Source of the DNA: an uncultured Shinella sp.
Lineage (GTDB): Bacteria > Pseudomonadota > Alphaproteobacteria > Rhizobiales > Rhizobiaceae
Length of the DNA stretch: 64,000 nt
Assembly (NCBI RefSeq): GCF_946479415.1
Contig: NZ_CAMLFY010000012.1
Span: 1-64,000, forward strand
Direction of reading: 5' to 3'
Shown here one piece after another: positions 27,237-38,420 of this stretch. Every line of letters starts with the position of its first letter. Position 1 is the first letter of the stretch. The notes under the pieces were generated by a model. It saw only the letters and a program-made list of their open reading frames with translations, was not told the origin of the DNA and did not search any database. The position numbers and the translations under genes are program-made.

Positions 27237-27585
27237 CTTCTCTCCCCTCCCGTACATGATATCTGTAGGCATCGACCCGTCGTCGTCCGTGGTTTGATAC
27301 CGGGTGATGGGCATGATCCAGCCCGTCGAATGCCCTGTCCGACGGATAACGGTTCGCGGCCGCGAAGGTCTACCTCTCCGGTACTAGTACCATCATCCCT
27401 TTACCCCATCCGATCTAGTCTTTCCTGCAAAATCAGAGGAGCCTCTCCCCTTTCAGACGACCGTCTACACCGGATTTCTCATGGAACAACGAGGACAACC
27501 CACAATTCTTGTCAGTCGCCAGTGCGCGCAAATTGCGGTTTATTGAACGTTCCAAATGAGGGGGCAACGGCAGCAGGAGGTAGCC
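27237..27585. other. Intergenic region without a recognisable gene
   Basis: These 349 nt between tRNA-Glu copy 2 and the Hint-domain gene hold no convincing frame. GGTACTAGTACC near 27379-27390 is a short palindrome of unknown meaning. The promoter of the Hint gene must lie here or the tRNA transcript must extend through. Confidence 0.5.
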
Positions 27586-28410
27586 ATGTCGTTAGATCGG
27601 AAGCCTGATATGCGCATCAATCGAGCGAGACGACACTTCCTGGGCTTGTCGGCAGCCACGGGGGCCCGTTTCATCGCCATGGGGTCCATCGCGGCAACGC
27701 TGCTTCCCTCGTCCGCCCGGGCCATGGGATGGAAATGGTGGCGCAAGGGTGACGGCGATGGTCACGGCGGAATGTGCTTCCTGGCCGGGACTTCGATCCG
27801 CACGGTGGACGGCGCGGTATGCGTCGAAGACCTTCGCATCGGCGATCTGGTCGAAACCGTGAATGGCGAAGCCAAACCCGTCAAATGGATCGGCCATCAC
27901 ACCTTCAGGCGGAGCGCCCGTTCCTGGAGCAGGAGCGTGATGCCCGTTTGCATCGCCCGCCATGCCCTCGACGAACAATCGCCCAGCCGCAACCTCTATG
28001 TCTCGCCCGGTCACGCGCTGTATATCGACGGGGTCCTCATTCAGGCGGCCGATCTCGTGAATGGAACCTCGATCACGCAGGCCGTGCCGGAAGGTGTCGA
28101 AAGGCTCGACTACTTTCATATCGCCTTCGAGACGCACGAGGGCATATTCGCGGAAGGCGCCGCCGCCGAATCGCTGCTGCTCAGGGATGGCAATCACGAG
28201 ATATTCGCGAATTTCGCGGATTATGCCCGCCTCTATCCGAACGATCCCCAGACCGCCATGGTGCCCTTCGCGCCGACCGTCAGCTATGGCGGCAGCGAAC
28301 ATCTGAAGGCCTTGATCCGTCTGGCGATACCGCGATTTGCCCCGCAACGCGGGCGGGCACGACGGATCTATGACCGGATCGCCGCGCGTGCAGACAATTC
28401 GATGGCATAG
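27586..28410 (+). CDS. Hint-domain protein with a Tat-type signal peptide
   Basis: A 274-residue protein. The N-terminus has RARRHFLGLSAATGARFIAM, a twin-arginine-like motif with a hydrophobic stretch ending around LPSSARA, so export folded is likely. From about residue 63 it has a Hint (hedgehog/intein) domain: MCFLAGTSIRTVDGAVCVED, then LRIGDLVETVNGEAKPVKWI (block A-like), YVSPGHALYIDGVLIQAADL (block B/F-like). Many alphaproteobacteria have such Hint_2 proteins with unknown roles. RBS AGGAGG precedes the ATG. It lies between tRNA-Glu copies 2 and 3 and ends at its own terminator. Confidence 0.87.
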   Translation: MSLDRKPDMRINRARRHFLGLSAATGARFIAMGSIAATLLPSSARAMGWKWWRKGDGDGHGGMCFLAGTSIRTVDGAVCVEDLRIGDLVETVNGEAKPVKWIGHHTFRRSARSWSRSVMPVCIARHALDEQSPSRNLYVSPGHALYIDGVLIQAADLVNGTSITQAVPEGVERLDYFHIAFETHEGIFAEGAAAESLLLRDGNHEIFANFADYARLYPNDPQTAMVPFAPTVSYGGSEHLKALIRLAIPRFAPQRGRARRIYDRIAARADNSMA

Positions 28411-28437
28411 CCTGCGAAAGCCGCGATTCAATTTAAA

Positions 28438-28475
28438 CACCGCCGGGCATCCCTGTACCCGGCGGTGTTCCTTTG
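28438..28475 (+). terminator. Terminator of the Hint-domain gene
   Basis: CACCGCCGGG and CCCGGCGGTG form a 10-bp stem with a 10-nt loop, followed by TTCCTTTG. Confidence 0.7.
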
Positions 28476-28639
28476 TATCGCGGATCCGGCGGCGAAAGCC
28501 GTTCGGCAACGGCCCGCCACCGTTGCCGCCCGTTTACAGGCGTCAGAAACGCCGGCATATGCGAGCGGAAAAAACTGAAAATTCCTGCATTTAGGGCTTG
28601 CGCGAATCCATCCGCCCGACTAGATAACGCCCACCGCAC

Positions 28640-28714
28640 GCGCCCTTCGTCTATCGGTTAGGACGCCAGGTTTTCATCCTGGAAAGAGGGGTTCGACTCC
28701 CCTAGGGCGTGCCA
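28640..28714 (+). tRNA. tRNA-Glu(UUC), copy 3
   Basis: Identical 75 nt to copies 1 and 2. The upstream sequence resembles that of copy 2 (GACTAGA then ACGCCCACCGCAC) and the downstream sequence that of copy 1 (CGGTTCCCTCC). Confidence 0.95.
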
Positions 28715-28749
28715 CGGTTCCCTCCGCTTCATCGCTGAAATTGCCCCGC

Positions 28750-30558
28750 TCAGAACGCCTTTGCCGCGTCCAGCATGCGGAACTGTATGCGCCGGCTGCC
28801 CTGCCAGCTGTCGGCGGAAAGCGTGCCGGCGACGTGCACGGCCTGACCGCGCTCCTTCATCAGGAAGATGCCGAGATCCGCATCGGCGGCGCGAAACGCC
28901 ATGGCGTCGATGCGCCCGCCATCGGGGCCTTCCAGGCTGACGCGCAGGTGATTGACGCCGACGGGGCGCACATCGCGGATACGGTGCGCCGGCAGCGCGA
29001 AGATCGGCTGCGGATGGCCCGAGCCGTAGGGGCCGGCATGCTCGAGCTGGTCGGCAAGCGCGAGCGTCGCGCCGGTGGCGCTGAGCGCGCCGTCGATCTT
29101 CAGCGTCTCCACCGCCACGAGATCGCGCACCGTGCGCTCCGCCTTCTCCTCGAAGAAGCCGCGCAGGCGCCCGAGCTTTTCCCGCTCCACCGTCAGGCCC
29201 GCCGCCATGGCATGGCCGCCGCCCTTGACCAGAATGCCCTCGTCCACCGCCGCGCGCACCATACGGCCCATATCGAAGCCGCTGATCGAGCGGCCGGAGC
29301 CGGTGCCCTTGCCCGAGGGGTCGAAGGCAATCGCAAAGGCCGGGCGGCGAAAACGATCTTTCAGGCGCGAGGCGAGCAGACCCACCACACCGGGATGCCA
29401 GCCTTCACGCGCCGTCAGGATGACCGAAGCGCCCTCGCCCGTGCCATATTCCGCCTGCGCCTCGGCTTCGGCCTCCGCCAGCATGGCGGCCTCCATGGCC
29501 TGGCGCTCGCGGTTGAGATCGTCGAGCTGTTTTGCGATCCGCTCGGCCTCGCCGGGCTCGTCGATGGTCAGCAACCGGCTCCCGAGTGCGGCATCGCCGA
29601 TACGTCCGCCGGCATTGATGCGCGGGCCGACAAGGAAGCCGAGATGATAGGGCGTCACCGGCCCACCGATGCCCGCCTGCTTCAACAGCGCGGTCAGCCC
29701 GGCATTCCCCAGATGGCGCGCGGCGACGAGGCCCTTCACCACATAGGCGCGGTTCAGCCCCTTCAGCGGAACCACATCGCAGACCGTGGAGAGCGCCACG
29801 AGATCGAGCATGGAAAGCAGGTCGAGGGTTTTCGCCCTGCCATCACCGCGCTCGCGCAAAAGCCGCTGCAACGCCACCAGAACGAGGAAGACGACTCCGG
29901 CGGCGGAGAGATGGCCCTGCCCCGACAGATCGTCCTCACGGTTCGGATTGACCAGCGCATGCGCCGGCGGCAGGTTCTCGCCGACCTGATGGTGGTCGAT
30001 GACGACGACATCGATGCCGCGGTCGCGGGCAACGGCGAGCGATTCGTGACTCGTCGAGCCGCAATCCACCGTGACGATCAGCTGCGCACCACGCTCGATC
30101 AGCTGCCCAATGGCATTGGGGTTCGGCCCGTAGCCCTCAAAGATGCGGTCGGGAATGTAGATTTCGGCCTCGATGCCGAAGTGCGTGAGAAACCGGTAGA
30201 GCAGCGCCGAGGAGGACGCGCCGTCCACGTCGTAATCGCCAAAAATCGCCACGCGCTCGCGCCGCTCGATGGCGCGCGCCAGCCGCTCCGTCGCAGCCTC
30301 GCAATCCATCAAACTATAGGGTTCCGGCATGAGCCGGCGCAGCGTCGGGTCGAGGAATTCGAGCGCATTGTCGAACGGCACGCCGCGGCCGGCCAGCACG
30401 CGGGAAATCAGGTCCGGCAGGCCATGGTTCTGGCTCATTGCCAAGGCGCGGTTTTCCCCCGCCTGGTCAAGCCGCGCCACCCAGCGCTGCCCGGTCGCGG
30501 AGCGCTCGACATTCAGGAAGGCGCGGCTGACGGGGTCGGCGTTTTCCAGCATGCTCAT
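28750..30558 (-). CDS. recJ: Single-stranded-DNA-specific exonuclease RecJ
   Basis: 5'-3' single-strand exonuclease of the RecF pathway and mismatch repair. The 602-residue product has the DHH phosphoesterase motifs: AIFGDYDVDGASSSALLYRF near residue 105, VTVDCGSTSHES, VVVIDHHQVGENLPPA (DHH) near 190, SAAGVVFLV and the DLVALSTVCDVVPL block. The DHHA1 domain follows with GPRINAGGRIGDAALG and GSGRSISGFDMG, and an OB-fold lies at the C-terminus. The start is ATG at 30556-30558 with AGGAG upstream. A large palindrome lies immediately upstream, between recJ and hom. Confidence 0.95.
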   Translation of the reverse strand: MSMLENADPVSRAFLNVERSATGQRWVARLDQAGENRALAMSQNHGLPDLISRVLAGRGVPFDNALEFLDPTLRRLMPEPYSLMDCEAATERLARAIERRERVAIFGDYDVDGASSSALLYRFLTHFGIEAEIYIPDRIFEGYGPNPNAIGQLIERGAQLIVTVDCGSTSHESLAVARDRGIDVVVIDHHQVGENLPPAHALVNPNREDDLSGQGHLSAAGVVFLVLVALQRLLRERGDGRAKTLDLLSMLDLVALSTVCDVVPLKGLNRAYVVKGLVAARHLGNAGLTALLKQAGIGGPVTPYHLGFLVGPRINAGGRIGDAALGSRLLTIDEPGEAERIAKQLDDLNRERQAMEAAMLAEAEAEAQAEYGTGEGASVILTAREGWHPGVVGLLASRLKDRFRRPAFAIAFDPSGKGTGSGRSISGFDMGRMVRAAVDEGILVKGGGHAMAAGLTVEREKLGRLRGFFEEKAERTVRDLVAVETLKIDGALSATGATLALADQLEHAGPYGSGHPQPIFALPAHRIRDVRPVGVNHLRVSLEGPDGGRIDAMAFRAADADLGIFLMKERGQAVHVAGTLSADSWQGSRRIQFRMLDAAKAF

Positions 30559-30577
30559 AAGTCGCTCCTGCCGTTAT

Positions 30578-30731
30578 ACCCCCCTCTGCCCTGCCGGGCA
30601 TCTCCCCCACAAGGGGGGAGATTGGATGGAGCAGCGTTTCGCCCCGCTTCACGTCGCGGATTGAGCAAAGGTCCCGCCTCTTGCCGATCTCCCCCCTTGT
30701 GGGGGAGATGCCCGGCAGGGCAGAGGGGGGT
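30578..30731. repeat. Palindromic element with 45-bp perfect arms
   Basis: Arms at 30578-30622 and 30687-30731 are exact complements; the 64-nt centre is unique. Each arm also contains its own hairpin (ATCTCCCCC with GGGGGAGAT). It is a rhizobial interspersed repeat type, distinct from the CCTCGGG family. Confidence 0.85.
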
Positions 30732-30756
30732 GCTCAGGCCGCGACAATGCCCGAAA

Positions 30757-32079
<1,323 letters not shown>

Positions 32080-32135
32080 GGTCATGTCCTATGTTTGGAA
32101 GAAGGCCCTGCGCTGAACGCGCAGGGCGGATGGTT

Positions 32136-33356
32136 TTAGCGATGGGCGTTCAGCGAGATGACGTTGTGCATCGTCTCGTCGGCCGTGGAAAGGAACTTCT
32201 TGATATTGCGCGCCGCCTGGCGGATGCGATGTTCGTTCTCGACGAGCGCGAGGCGGACGTAATCGTCGCCCATCTCACCGAAGCCGATGCCGGGCGCAAC
32301 CGCCACGTCCGCCTTCTCGACGAGCAGCTTGGAAAATTCCAGCGAGCCGAGGTGACGGAACTTTTCCGGGATCTTGGCCCAGGCGAACATGGTGGCGGCC
32401 GGCGGCGGAACTTCGAAGCCGGCCTTGCCGAACGTATCGACCATCACGTCGCGGCGGCGCTTGTAGACATTGCGCACTTCCGCGATGTCGGAGCCGTCGC
32501 CGTTCAGCGCATGCGTCGCCGCCACCTGGATCGGCGTGAAGGCGCCGTAGTCCAGATAGGATTTCACGCGCGTCAGCGCGGCGATCAGGCGCTCGTTGCC
32601 GACGGCAAAGCCCATGCGCCAGCCGGGCATGGAGAAGGTTTTCGACATGGAGGTGAATTCCACCGCCACGTCGATGGCGCCGGGCACTTCCAGCACGGAT
32701 GGCGGCGGATTGCCTTCGTCGAAGTAGATTTCCGAATAGGCAAGGTCTGACAGCACGATGATGTCATGCTTCTTCGCAAACGCGATGACGTCCTTGTAGA
32801 AATCGAGCGAGGCGACATGCGCCGTCGGGTTCGACGGATAGTTGATGATCAGCGCGAGCGGCTTCGGGATCGAGTGTCGCACGGCGCGCTCGAGCGGCGG
32901 GAAGAAGCTCTCATCGGGCTCGACCGACATGGAGCGGATCACGCCGCCCGCCATCAGGAAGCCGAAGGCATGGATCGGATAGGTCGGGTTCGGGCAGAGA
33001 ATGACGTCACCCGGCGCGGTGATCGCCTGCGCCATGTTGGCAAAGCCTTCCTTGGAGCCGAGCGTCGCGACGATCTGCGTCTCCGGGTTCAGTTTCACGC
33101 CGAAACGGCGAGCATAATAGGCTGCCTGGGCGCGGCGCAGGCCCGGAATGCCCTTGGAGGAGGAATAACGGTGCGTGCGCGGGTCCTGCACCACTTCGCA
33201 CAGCTTGTCGACGATCGCCTTGGGCGTCGGCAGATCGGGGTTGCCCATGCCAAGGTCGATGATATCGGCACCACCCGCTCGCGCGCTTGCTTTCAAACGG
33301 TTGACCTGTTCGAAAACATACGGCGGCAGACGCCGGACCTTGTGAAACTCTTCCAT
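32136..33356 (-). CDS. Pyridoxal-phosphate aminotransferase (AlaC/LL-DAP aminotransferase-like)
   Basis: Class I/II aminotransferase. The 406-residue product has IDLGMGNPDLPTPKAIVDKL, RYSSSKGIPGLRRA, NYPSNPTAHVAS (substrate Asn), the DLAYSEIYFDEG segment and the PLP lysine in SMSKTFSMPGWRMGF (around residue 240). Family members of this type act as glutamate-pyruvate or LL-diaminopimelate aminotransferases; the sequence alone does not decide. It is upstream of hom and may supply or drain the aspartate family. The leader contains a hairpin (GCGTGAAG with CTTCACGC, 33372-33419). Confidence 0.9.
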   Translation of the reverse strand: MEEFHKVRRLPPYVFEQVNRLKASARAGGADIIDLGMGNPDLPTPKAIVDKLCEVVQDPRTHRYSSSKGIPGLRRAQAAYYARRFGVKLNPETQIVATLGSKEGFANMAQAITAPGDVILCPNPTYPIHAFGFLMAGGVIRSMSVEPDESFFPPLERAVRHSIPKPLALIINYPSNPTAHVASLDFYKDVIAFAKKHDIIVLSDLAYSEIYFDEGNPPPSVLEVPGAIDVAVEFTSMSKTFSMPGWRMGFAVGNERLIAALTRVKSYLDYGAFTPIQVAATHALNGDGSDIAEVRNVYKRRRDVMVDTFGKAGFEVPPPAATMFAWAKIPEKFRHLGSLEFSKLLVEKADVAVAPGIGFGEMGDDYVRLALVENEHRIRQAARNIKKFLSTADETMHNVISLNAHR

Positions 33357-33531
33357 CTTTAACCCCGTTAGGCGTGAAGCCCCTTCGGCAGCCCTGCCGG
33401 AGGACGCAAAACTTCACGCGACTCAAGTAGTCGATTAAGGGCGAAAGCGTTCAAAATGAAGGCGCTCCGCCCTTGACCGGCGGCCATCGGCCGCCTTCCG
33501 CTTTGCTGCCAAACGGCAAGAAAGGCAAGCG

Positions 33532-33879
33532 CTAATTCGTCTTCTGGATTTCCGAAAGCGTCTCTCGGCCGTGACCGTCGCGCAAGGCCTGCAATTCGGC
33601 GAGCTGGCGGCGGTATTCGGCCTCGGAAATCGCACCGGAACGGCGGCGATTCGTCAGAGAGGTCAGGCGGCCGCTGATGGCGGATGCCTCCTCGTCGCCC
33701 ATCTGCTGCGTCTCGGCGCTGACGATGGCGGTAATATCCGGATAGGCTTCGGAACGGTTCGCACCGGCGTTCACCGTCGCGGCCGACTGCGTCGAGGTCG
33801 AGGAGGCGCAGGCCGAGAGAACGGCCGGCACGGCGGCCATGAGAAGGACGGCGCTCAAGCGCCTGATTTCGAACGCCAT
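33532..33879 (-). CDS. Small lipoprotein with a SHOCT-like C-terminus
   Basis: A 115-residue protein with a lipoprotein signal peptide (LLMAAVPAVLSAC, lipid Cys near residue 23), a Ser/Thr/Ala-rich spacer and a C-terminal helix pair (RRRSGAISEAEYRRQLAELQ) that resembles a SHOCT motif. The ATG at 33877-33879 starts the signal peptide, which settles it against the longer open frame. It is divergent from phaC with a 125-nt shared promoter region. The function is unknown. Confidence 0.75.
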   Translation of the reverse strand: MAFEIRRLSAVLLMAAVPAVLSACASSTSTQSAATVNAGANRSEAYPDITAIVSAETQQMGDEEASAISGRLTSLTNRRRSGAISEAEYRRQLAELQALRDGHGRETLSEIQKTN

Positions 33880-34004
33880 GTGGCTGTATGCTCCTGTCGA
33901 AACGACCGGTTCCGGATATTGCCGGGAAAGGCTGTCAGGCCCTTGTAATCTGTTTCGGACAGAATGTAAAAATACAAAAGGAACAATAAAATCGGGAGGA
34001 AGAG

Positions 34005-35861
34005 ATGGCCGAGAACAGCAAAGCGGGCGAACGCGATGCGACGACGGACAAGCCCGGTTTTCAGGCCTTCGATCCGGGCGCAATCGAGCCCTATATCGTC
34101 AAGGATCCCGAGGCGCTGACGGTCAACATGGCGCGCACCGTCGAGCAGCTCGGCAAGGCCGCCTCCGCCTGGCTCGCCCCGCGCGAAAGCGGCGAGAAGG
34201 TCGACACCGTCGCCGAGCCGATGGTCGACATGGTCAAGACCCTCTCCAAGGTCTCCGAATATTGGCTGGCCGATCCGCGCCGCACGCTCGAAGCCCAGAC
34301 CATGCTGCTCGGCAGCTATTTCAACATCTGGTCGCGCACGCTGAACAAGCTCGGCGGCCAGGAGGTCGACAACCCGCCGGATCCGCACGCCAAGGACAAG
34401 CGCTTCGCCGACGAGGACTGGGTGAAGAACCCGTTCTTCGATTTCCTGCGCCAGGCCTACTTTGTAACGTCCGACTGGGCCGAAAAGCTCGTCGCCGATG
34501 CCGACGGGCTCGACGAGCACACCCGCCACAAGGCCGGCTTCTATGTAAAGCAGATCGCCAGCGCGATCTCCCCGACCAATTTCGTCACCACCAATCCACA
34601 GCTCTACCGCGAGACGGTCGCCTCGAACGGCGCCAATCTCGTGCGCGGCATGAAGATGCTGGCCGAGGATATCGCAGCCGGCAAGGGCGATCTGAAGCTG
34701 CGCCAGACCGACACCAGCAAGTTCGCCATCGGCGAGAACATGGCGCTGACGCCGGGCAAGGTGCTGGCCCAGAGCGATGTCTGCCAGGTCCTCCAATATG
34801 ACGCGACGACGGAAAAGGTGCTCAAGCGCCCGCTCCTCATCTGCCCGCCCTGGATCAACAAGTTCTACATCCTCGATCTCAACCCGGCGAAGTCCTTCAT
34901 CAAATGGGCGGTCGATCAGGGTCACACCGTCTTCGTCATCTCCTGGGTGAACCCGGATGAACGCCATGCCGACAAGGACTGGGAATCCTACGCCCGCGAA
35001 GGCATCGGTTTCGCGCTCGACACGATCAAGCAGGCGACCGGCGAGGAAGAGGTCAATGCCATCGGCTATTGCGTCGGCGGCACGCTGCTCGCCGCCACAC
35101 TCGCCTTGCACGGCCAGGAGGGCGACAAGCGCATCCGCACCGCGACGCTCTTCACCACGCAGGTCGATTTCACCCATGCCGGCGACCTCAAGGTCTTTGC
35201 CGACGAGGACCAGATCGACGTGATCGAGCGCGGCATGAAGGCGACCGGCTATCTCGACGGCTCCAAGATGGCGACCGCCTTCAACATGCTGCGCGCCTCC
35301 GAGCTGATCTGGCCCTATTTCGTCAACAACTACCTGAAGGGCCAGGATCCGATGCCCTTCGACCTGCTCTACTGGAATTCAGATTCCACACGAATGCCCG
35401 CCGCCAACCACTCGTTTTACCTCAGAAATTGTTATCTGAAGAACACGCTCACAAAGGGCGAGATGAAGCTTGCGGGCAAGACGCTGTCGCTGAAGGACGT
35501 AAAAATCCCGATCTACAATCTCGCCACCAAGGAAGACCATATCGCGCCGGCGAAATCGGTCTTCGTCGGCAGCAAGTTCTTCGGCGGCAAGGTCACCTAT
35601 GTCATGGCCGGATCCGGCCATATCGCCGGCGTCGTCAACCCGCCGGACAAGAAGAAGTACCAGTACTGGACCGGCGGCCCGGTGAAGGGCGAGTTCGAGG
35701 ACTGGGCGGCGAAGGCGACGGAAACCGCCGGCTCCTGGTGGCCGAACTGGCATGAGTGGATCAAGGCCGAGGACGACCGCATGGTGCCCGCCCGCAAGAC
35801 CGGCGGCACGATGAATTCCATCGAGGAAGCCCCCGGCTCCTATGTGCGCGTGCGTGCCTGA
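34005..35861 (+). CDS. phaC: Class I poly(3-hydroxyalkanoate) polymerase
   Basis: Polymerises (R)-3-hydroxyacyl-CoA into PHA at the granule surface. The 618-residue product has the PhaC N-terminal domain (about 100-270) and alpha/beta hydrolase core. The lipase-like box is GYCVGGTLL, giving the catalytic Cys near residue 353; the Asp is in YNLATKEDHIAPA and the general-base His in GSGHIAGVVNPP near 540, all in class I positions. RBS GGGAGGA precedes the ATG. sfsA follows after 6 nt. The phasin at 2650-3003 is a likely granule partner. Confidence 0.96.
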   Translation: MAENSKAGERDATTDKPGFQAFDPGAIEPYIVKDPEALTVNMARTVEQLGKAASAWLAPRESGEKVDTVAEPMVDMVKTLSKVSEYWLADPRRTLEAQTMLLGSYFNIWSRTLNKLGGQEVDNPPDPHAKDKRFADEDWVKNPFFDFLRQAYFVTSDWAEKLVADADGLDEHTRHKAGFYVKQIASAISPTNFVTTNPQLYRETVASNGANLVRGMKMLAEDIAAGKGDLKLRQTDTSKFAIGENMALTPGKVLAQSDVCQVLQYDATTEKVLKRPLLICPPWINKFYILDLNPAKSFIKWAVDQGHTVFVISWVNPDERHADKDWESYAREGIGFALDTIKQATGEEEVNAIGYCVGGTLLAATLALHGQEGDKRIRTATLFTTQVDFTHAGDLKVFADEDQIDVIERGMKATGYLDGSKMATAFNMLRASELIWPYFVNNYLKGQDPMPFDLLYWNSDSTRMPAANHSFYLRNCYLKNTLTKGEMKLAGKTLSLKDVKIPIYNLATKEDHIAPAKSVFVGSKFFGGKVTYVMAGSGHIAGVVNPPDKKKYQYWTGGPVKGEFEDWAAKATETAGSWWPNWHEWIKAEDDRMVPARKTGGTMNSIEEAPGSYVRVRA

Positions 35862-35867
35862 CGCCAG

Positions 35868-36587
35868 ATGATCTTCGATCCGCCGCTCGTCTCCGGCACC
35901 CTCGTGCAGCGCTACAAGCGCTTCCTGTTCGACGCCGTCCTCGACGACGGCTCGGCGATCACGGGCTCCTGCCCCAATACCGGCTCGATGCGCGGCCTGA
36001 CCGCGCCGGGCTCGCGCATCTGGATGTCGGAAAGCGACAGCCCGACCCGCAAGCACCGCCACCGCCTGGAACTGGTCGAGGCCGACGACACGGTGGTCGG
36101 CATCAATACCGGCCTGCCGAACCGGCTGGCGGAGGAAGCGATCCTCGCCGGGCTCGTTGCCGATCTTGGAACCTACCCCGTGCTCGAGCGCGAGAAGAAA
36201 TACGGCCGCAACTCCCGTATCGACATCCTGCTGTCCGGCGACACGCGCCCACCCGCCTATATCGAGGTCAAGAACGTGCATTTCCGCCGCACGCCTGATC
36301 TCGCCGAATTTCCCGATACGGTGACGGAGCGCGGCGCAAAACATCTGGAAGAGTTGGGCGACATGGCCGAGGCCGGTTTTCGCGCCGTCATGCTCTACCT
36401 GATCCAGCGCGAGGATTGCGCGCGGTTCCGCATCTGCGCCGATCTCGACCCCGCCTATGCGAAGGGCTTTCAGCGTGCGATGGCGCGCGGCGTCGAGGCC
36501 TATGCGGTGAAATGTGCCGTTACTTCGCAGCAAATCCGCCCCGTGGCCGCGATCGCCATGGACGAACCCGGTGCCGCTGTTTTATGA
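35868..36587 (+). CDS. sfsA: SfsA family protein (sugar fermentation stimulation protein homologue)
   Basis: A 239-residue protein with the full SfsA pattern: [44 protein letters not shown] and the nuclease-like core [11 protein letters not shown] near residue 125, followed by [16 protein letters not shown]. The fold is related to restriction-type nucleases and the protein binds DNA nonspecifically in E. coli; the physiological role is unsettled. It begins 6 nt after phaC and is followed by map after 30 nt. Confidence 0.93.
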   Translation: MIFDPPLVSGTLVQRYKRFLFDAVLDDGSAITGSCPNTGSMRGLTAPGSRIWMSESDSPTRKHRHRLELVEADDTVVGINTGLPNRLAEEAILAGLVADLGTYPVLEREKKYGRNSRIDILLSGDTRPPAYIEVKNVHFRRTPDLAEFPDTVTERGAKHLEELGDMAEAGFRAVMLYLIQREDCARFRICADLDPAYAKGFQRAMARGVEAYAVKCAVTSQQIRPVAAIAMDEPGAAVL

Positions 36588-36617
36588 CGGTCAGCAAAGA
36601 CGAGTGAAAGTTGGACC

Positions 36618-37445
36618 ATGGTGACCTATATCGACGCGACCTCCGCGCCGCTGAAGAACACGGGCGTGATCCGCCTCTACGACGCGGACGCCTTCGACGG
36701 CATGCGCAAGGCCTGCCAGCTCACGGCGCGCTGCCTCGATGAACTCTACCCGCTGGTCAAGCCGGGCGTCGCGACCGACGTCATCGACCGCTTCGTCTTC
36801 GAATTCGGCATGGATCACGGCGCGCTGCCCGCGACGCTGAATTATCGCGGCTACACCAAGTCGAGCTGCACCTCGATCAACCATGTCGTCTGTCACGGCA
36901 TCCCCAACGACAAGCCGCTGCGCGAGGGCGATGTCGTCAATATCGACGTCACCTTCATCCTCGATGGCTGGCACGGCGATTCGAGCCGCATGTATCCGGT
37001 CGGCGAGATCAAGCGCGCCGCCGAGCGCCTGCTCGAAGTCACGCACGAATGCCTGATGCGCGGCATCGCCGCCGTCAGGCCCGGTGCGCGCACCGGCGCC
37101 ATCGGCGAAGCGATCCAGGCCTATGCGGAAGCCGAGCGCTGCTCGGTCGTGCGCGACTTCTGCGGCCACGGCGTCGGCCGGCTGTTCCACGATGCGCCGA
37201 ACATCCTGCATTACGGCCGTGCCAACGAAGGCCCGGAAATGAAGGAAGGCATGATCTTCACCATCGAGCCGATGATCAATCTCGGCCGTCCGCATGTGAA
37301 GGTGCTGTCCGACGGCTGGACCGCCGTCACCCGCGACCGCTCGCTTTCAGCACAGTATGAGCACACGGTCGGCGTCACGGTCGATGGCTGCGAGATCTTC
37401 ACCCTGTCGCCCGGCGGCCTCGACCGCCCCGGCCTCTCGTCCTAG
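36618..37445 (+). CDS. map: Methionine aminopeptidase, type I
   Basis: Removes the initiator Met from nascent proteins. The 275-residue product has the five metal ligands: Asp in [18 protein letters not shown] (two Asp), His in [17 protein letters not shown], Glu in [10 protein letters not shown] and the late Glu in YEHTVGVT. The substrate His is in [10 protein letters not shown]. The N-terminal extension has no zinc finger. It lies between sfsA and radC, with 7 nt to radC, so the three probably share a transcript. Confidence 0.95.
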   Translation: MVTYIDATSAPLKNTGVIRLYDADAFDGMRKACQLTARCLDELYPLVKPGVATDVIDRFVFEFGMDHGALPATLNYRGYTKSSCTSINHVVCHGIPNDKPLREGDVVNIDVTFILDGWHGDSSRMYPVGEIKRAAERLLEVTHECLMRGIAAVRPGARTGAIGEAIQAYAEAERCSVVRDFCGHGVGRLFHDAPNILHYGRANEGPEMKEGMIFTIEPMINLGRPHVKVLSDGWTAVTRDRSLSAQYEHTVGVTVDGCEIFTLSPGGLDRPGLSS

Positions 37446-37452
37446 GCCGCCC

Positions 37453-38283
37453 ATGACGGGATCGCGCGGCCCTTCCGACAAGTCTTCCCTCTCCGCCATG
37501 GAGGACGGCGCGTTGCCCGCAGACGATCTCTTCGACAAGGATGACGAGCGCGGCCATTTCTTCGAGCGCCCCGCCCGCACGTCGCCCGCCAAGGCGGTTT
37601 CCGCTCCGGAAGACAAACACTATCACGGCCACCGCGAGCGCCTGCGCACCCGCTTCCGCGACAATGGCGATACGGCGCTCGCCGATTACGAAATCCTCGA
37701 ACTCCTGCTGTTCCGTCTCATCCCCCGTCGCGATACCAAGCCGGTGGCAAAGGCGCTGCTCGACCGCTTCGGCACGTTGTCGGGCGTCTTCGGCGCCACC
37801 CCGGCGCTTCTACAGGAGGTGAAAGGGATCGGCGAAGCCGTCGCGCTCGACCTGAAGCTCATCTCCGCCGTCGCCCAGCGCACGCTGAAAAGCGAGATCC
37901 GCAACAAGACCGTGCTCGCCTCCTGGTCCTCGGTCATTCAATATTGCCACGCCGCCATGGCGCATGAACCGCGCGAACAGTTCCGCATCCTTTTCCTCGA
38001 CAAGCGCAACGCGCTGATCGCCGATGAGATCCAGGGCCATGGCACGGTGGATCATACGCCGGTCTATCCGCGCGAAGTCGTCCGCCGCGCGCTCGAACTC
38101 TCCTCCACGGCCATCATATTGGTCCACAATCATCCGTCGGGAGACCCCACCCCGTCGCGGGCGGACATCGAGATGACGAAGACGATCGTGGAAACCGCCC
38201 GCCCGCTTGGTATCACGGTGCATGACCATATCATCATCGGCAAGGACGGGCATGCCAGTCTCAAGGGACTGAGACTTATGTGA
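37453..38283 (+). CDS. radC: RadC family protein (JAB/MPN domain)
   Basis: A 276-residue protein with a helix-hairpin-helix region ([20 protein letters not shown] near residue 120) and a JAMM metalloprotease-like motif in [20 protein letters not shown] near residue 220, as in RadC. RadC proteins are common and their function in DNA repair is disputed. The ATG at 37453 ([10 protein letters not shown]) is taken because the next gene upstream ends at 37445; the frame is open further back only inside map. The first 60 residues are variable and acidic. Confidence 0.9.
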   Translation: MTGSRGPSDKSSLSAMEDGALPADDLFDKDDERGHFFERPARTSPAKAVSAPEDKHYHGHRERLRTRFRDNGDTALADYEILELLLFRLIPRRDTKPVAKALLDRFGTLSGVFGATPALLQEVKGIGEAVALDLKLISAVAQRTLKSEIRNKTVLASWSSVIQYCHAAMAHEPREQFRILFLDKRNALIADEIQGHGTVDHTPVYPREVVRRALELSSTAIILVHNHPSGDPTPSRADIEMTKTIVETARPLGITVHDHIIIGKDGHASLKGLRLM

Positions 38284-38420
38284 ATTTCCAAGATCGGATG
38301 ATTGATCCTTCATCCGATTGAAACGGTTTTCTGCCACATTCGGTTGACGAAATTTGCCCGGCGAAGACAATTGCTGCGACGCAATATGATTCTTCCCGCA
38401 CAGGACTGGGGCCATCTCAC

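Noticed and set aside
33357..33531. A riboswitch in the aminotransferase leader
   Set aside because: A single hairpin (GCGTGAAG with CTTCACGC) with an inner CGGCAG stem is present but no known riboswitch core could be matched.
33855..35177. A 440-codon minus-strand frame
   Set aside because: Antisense to phaC.
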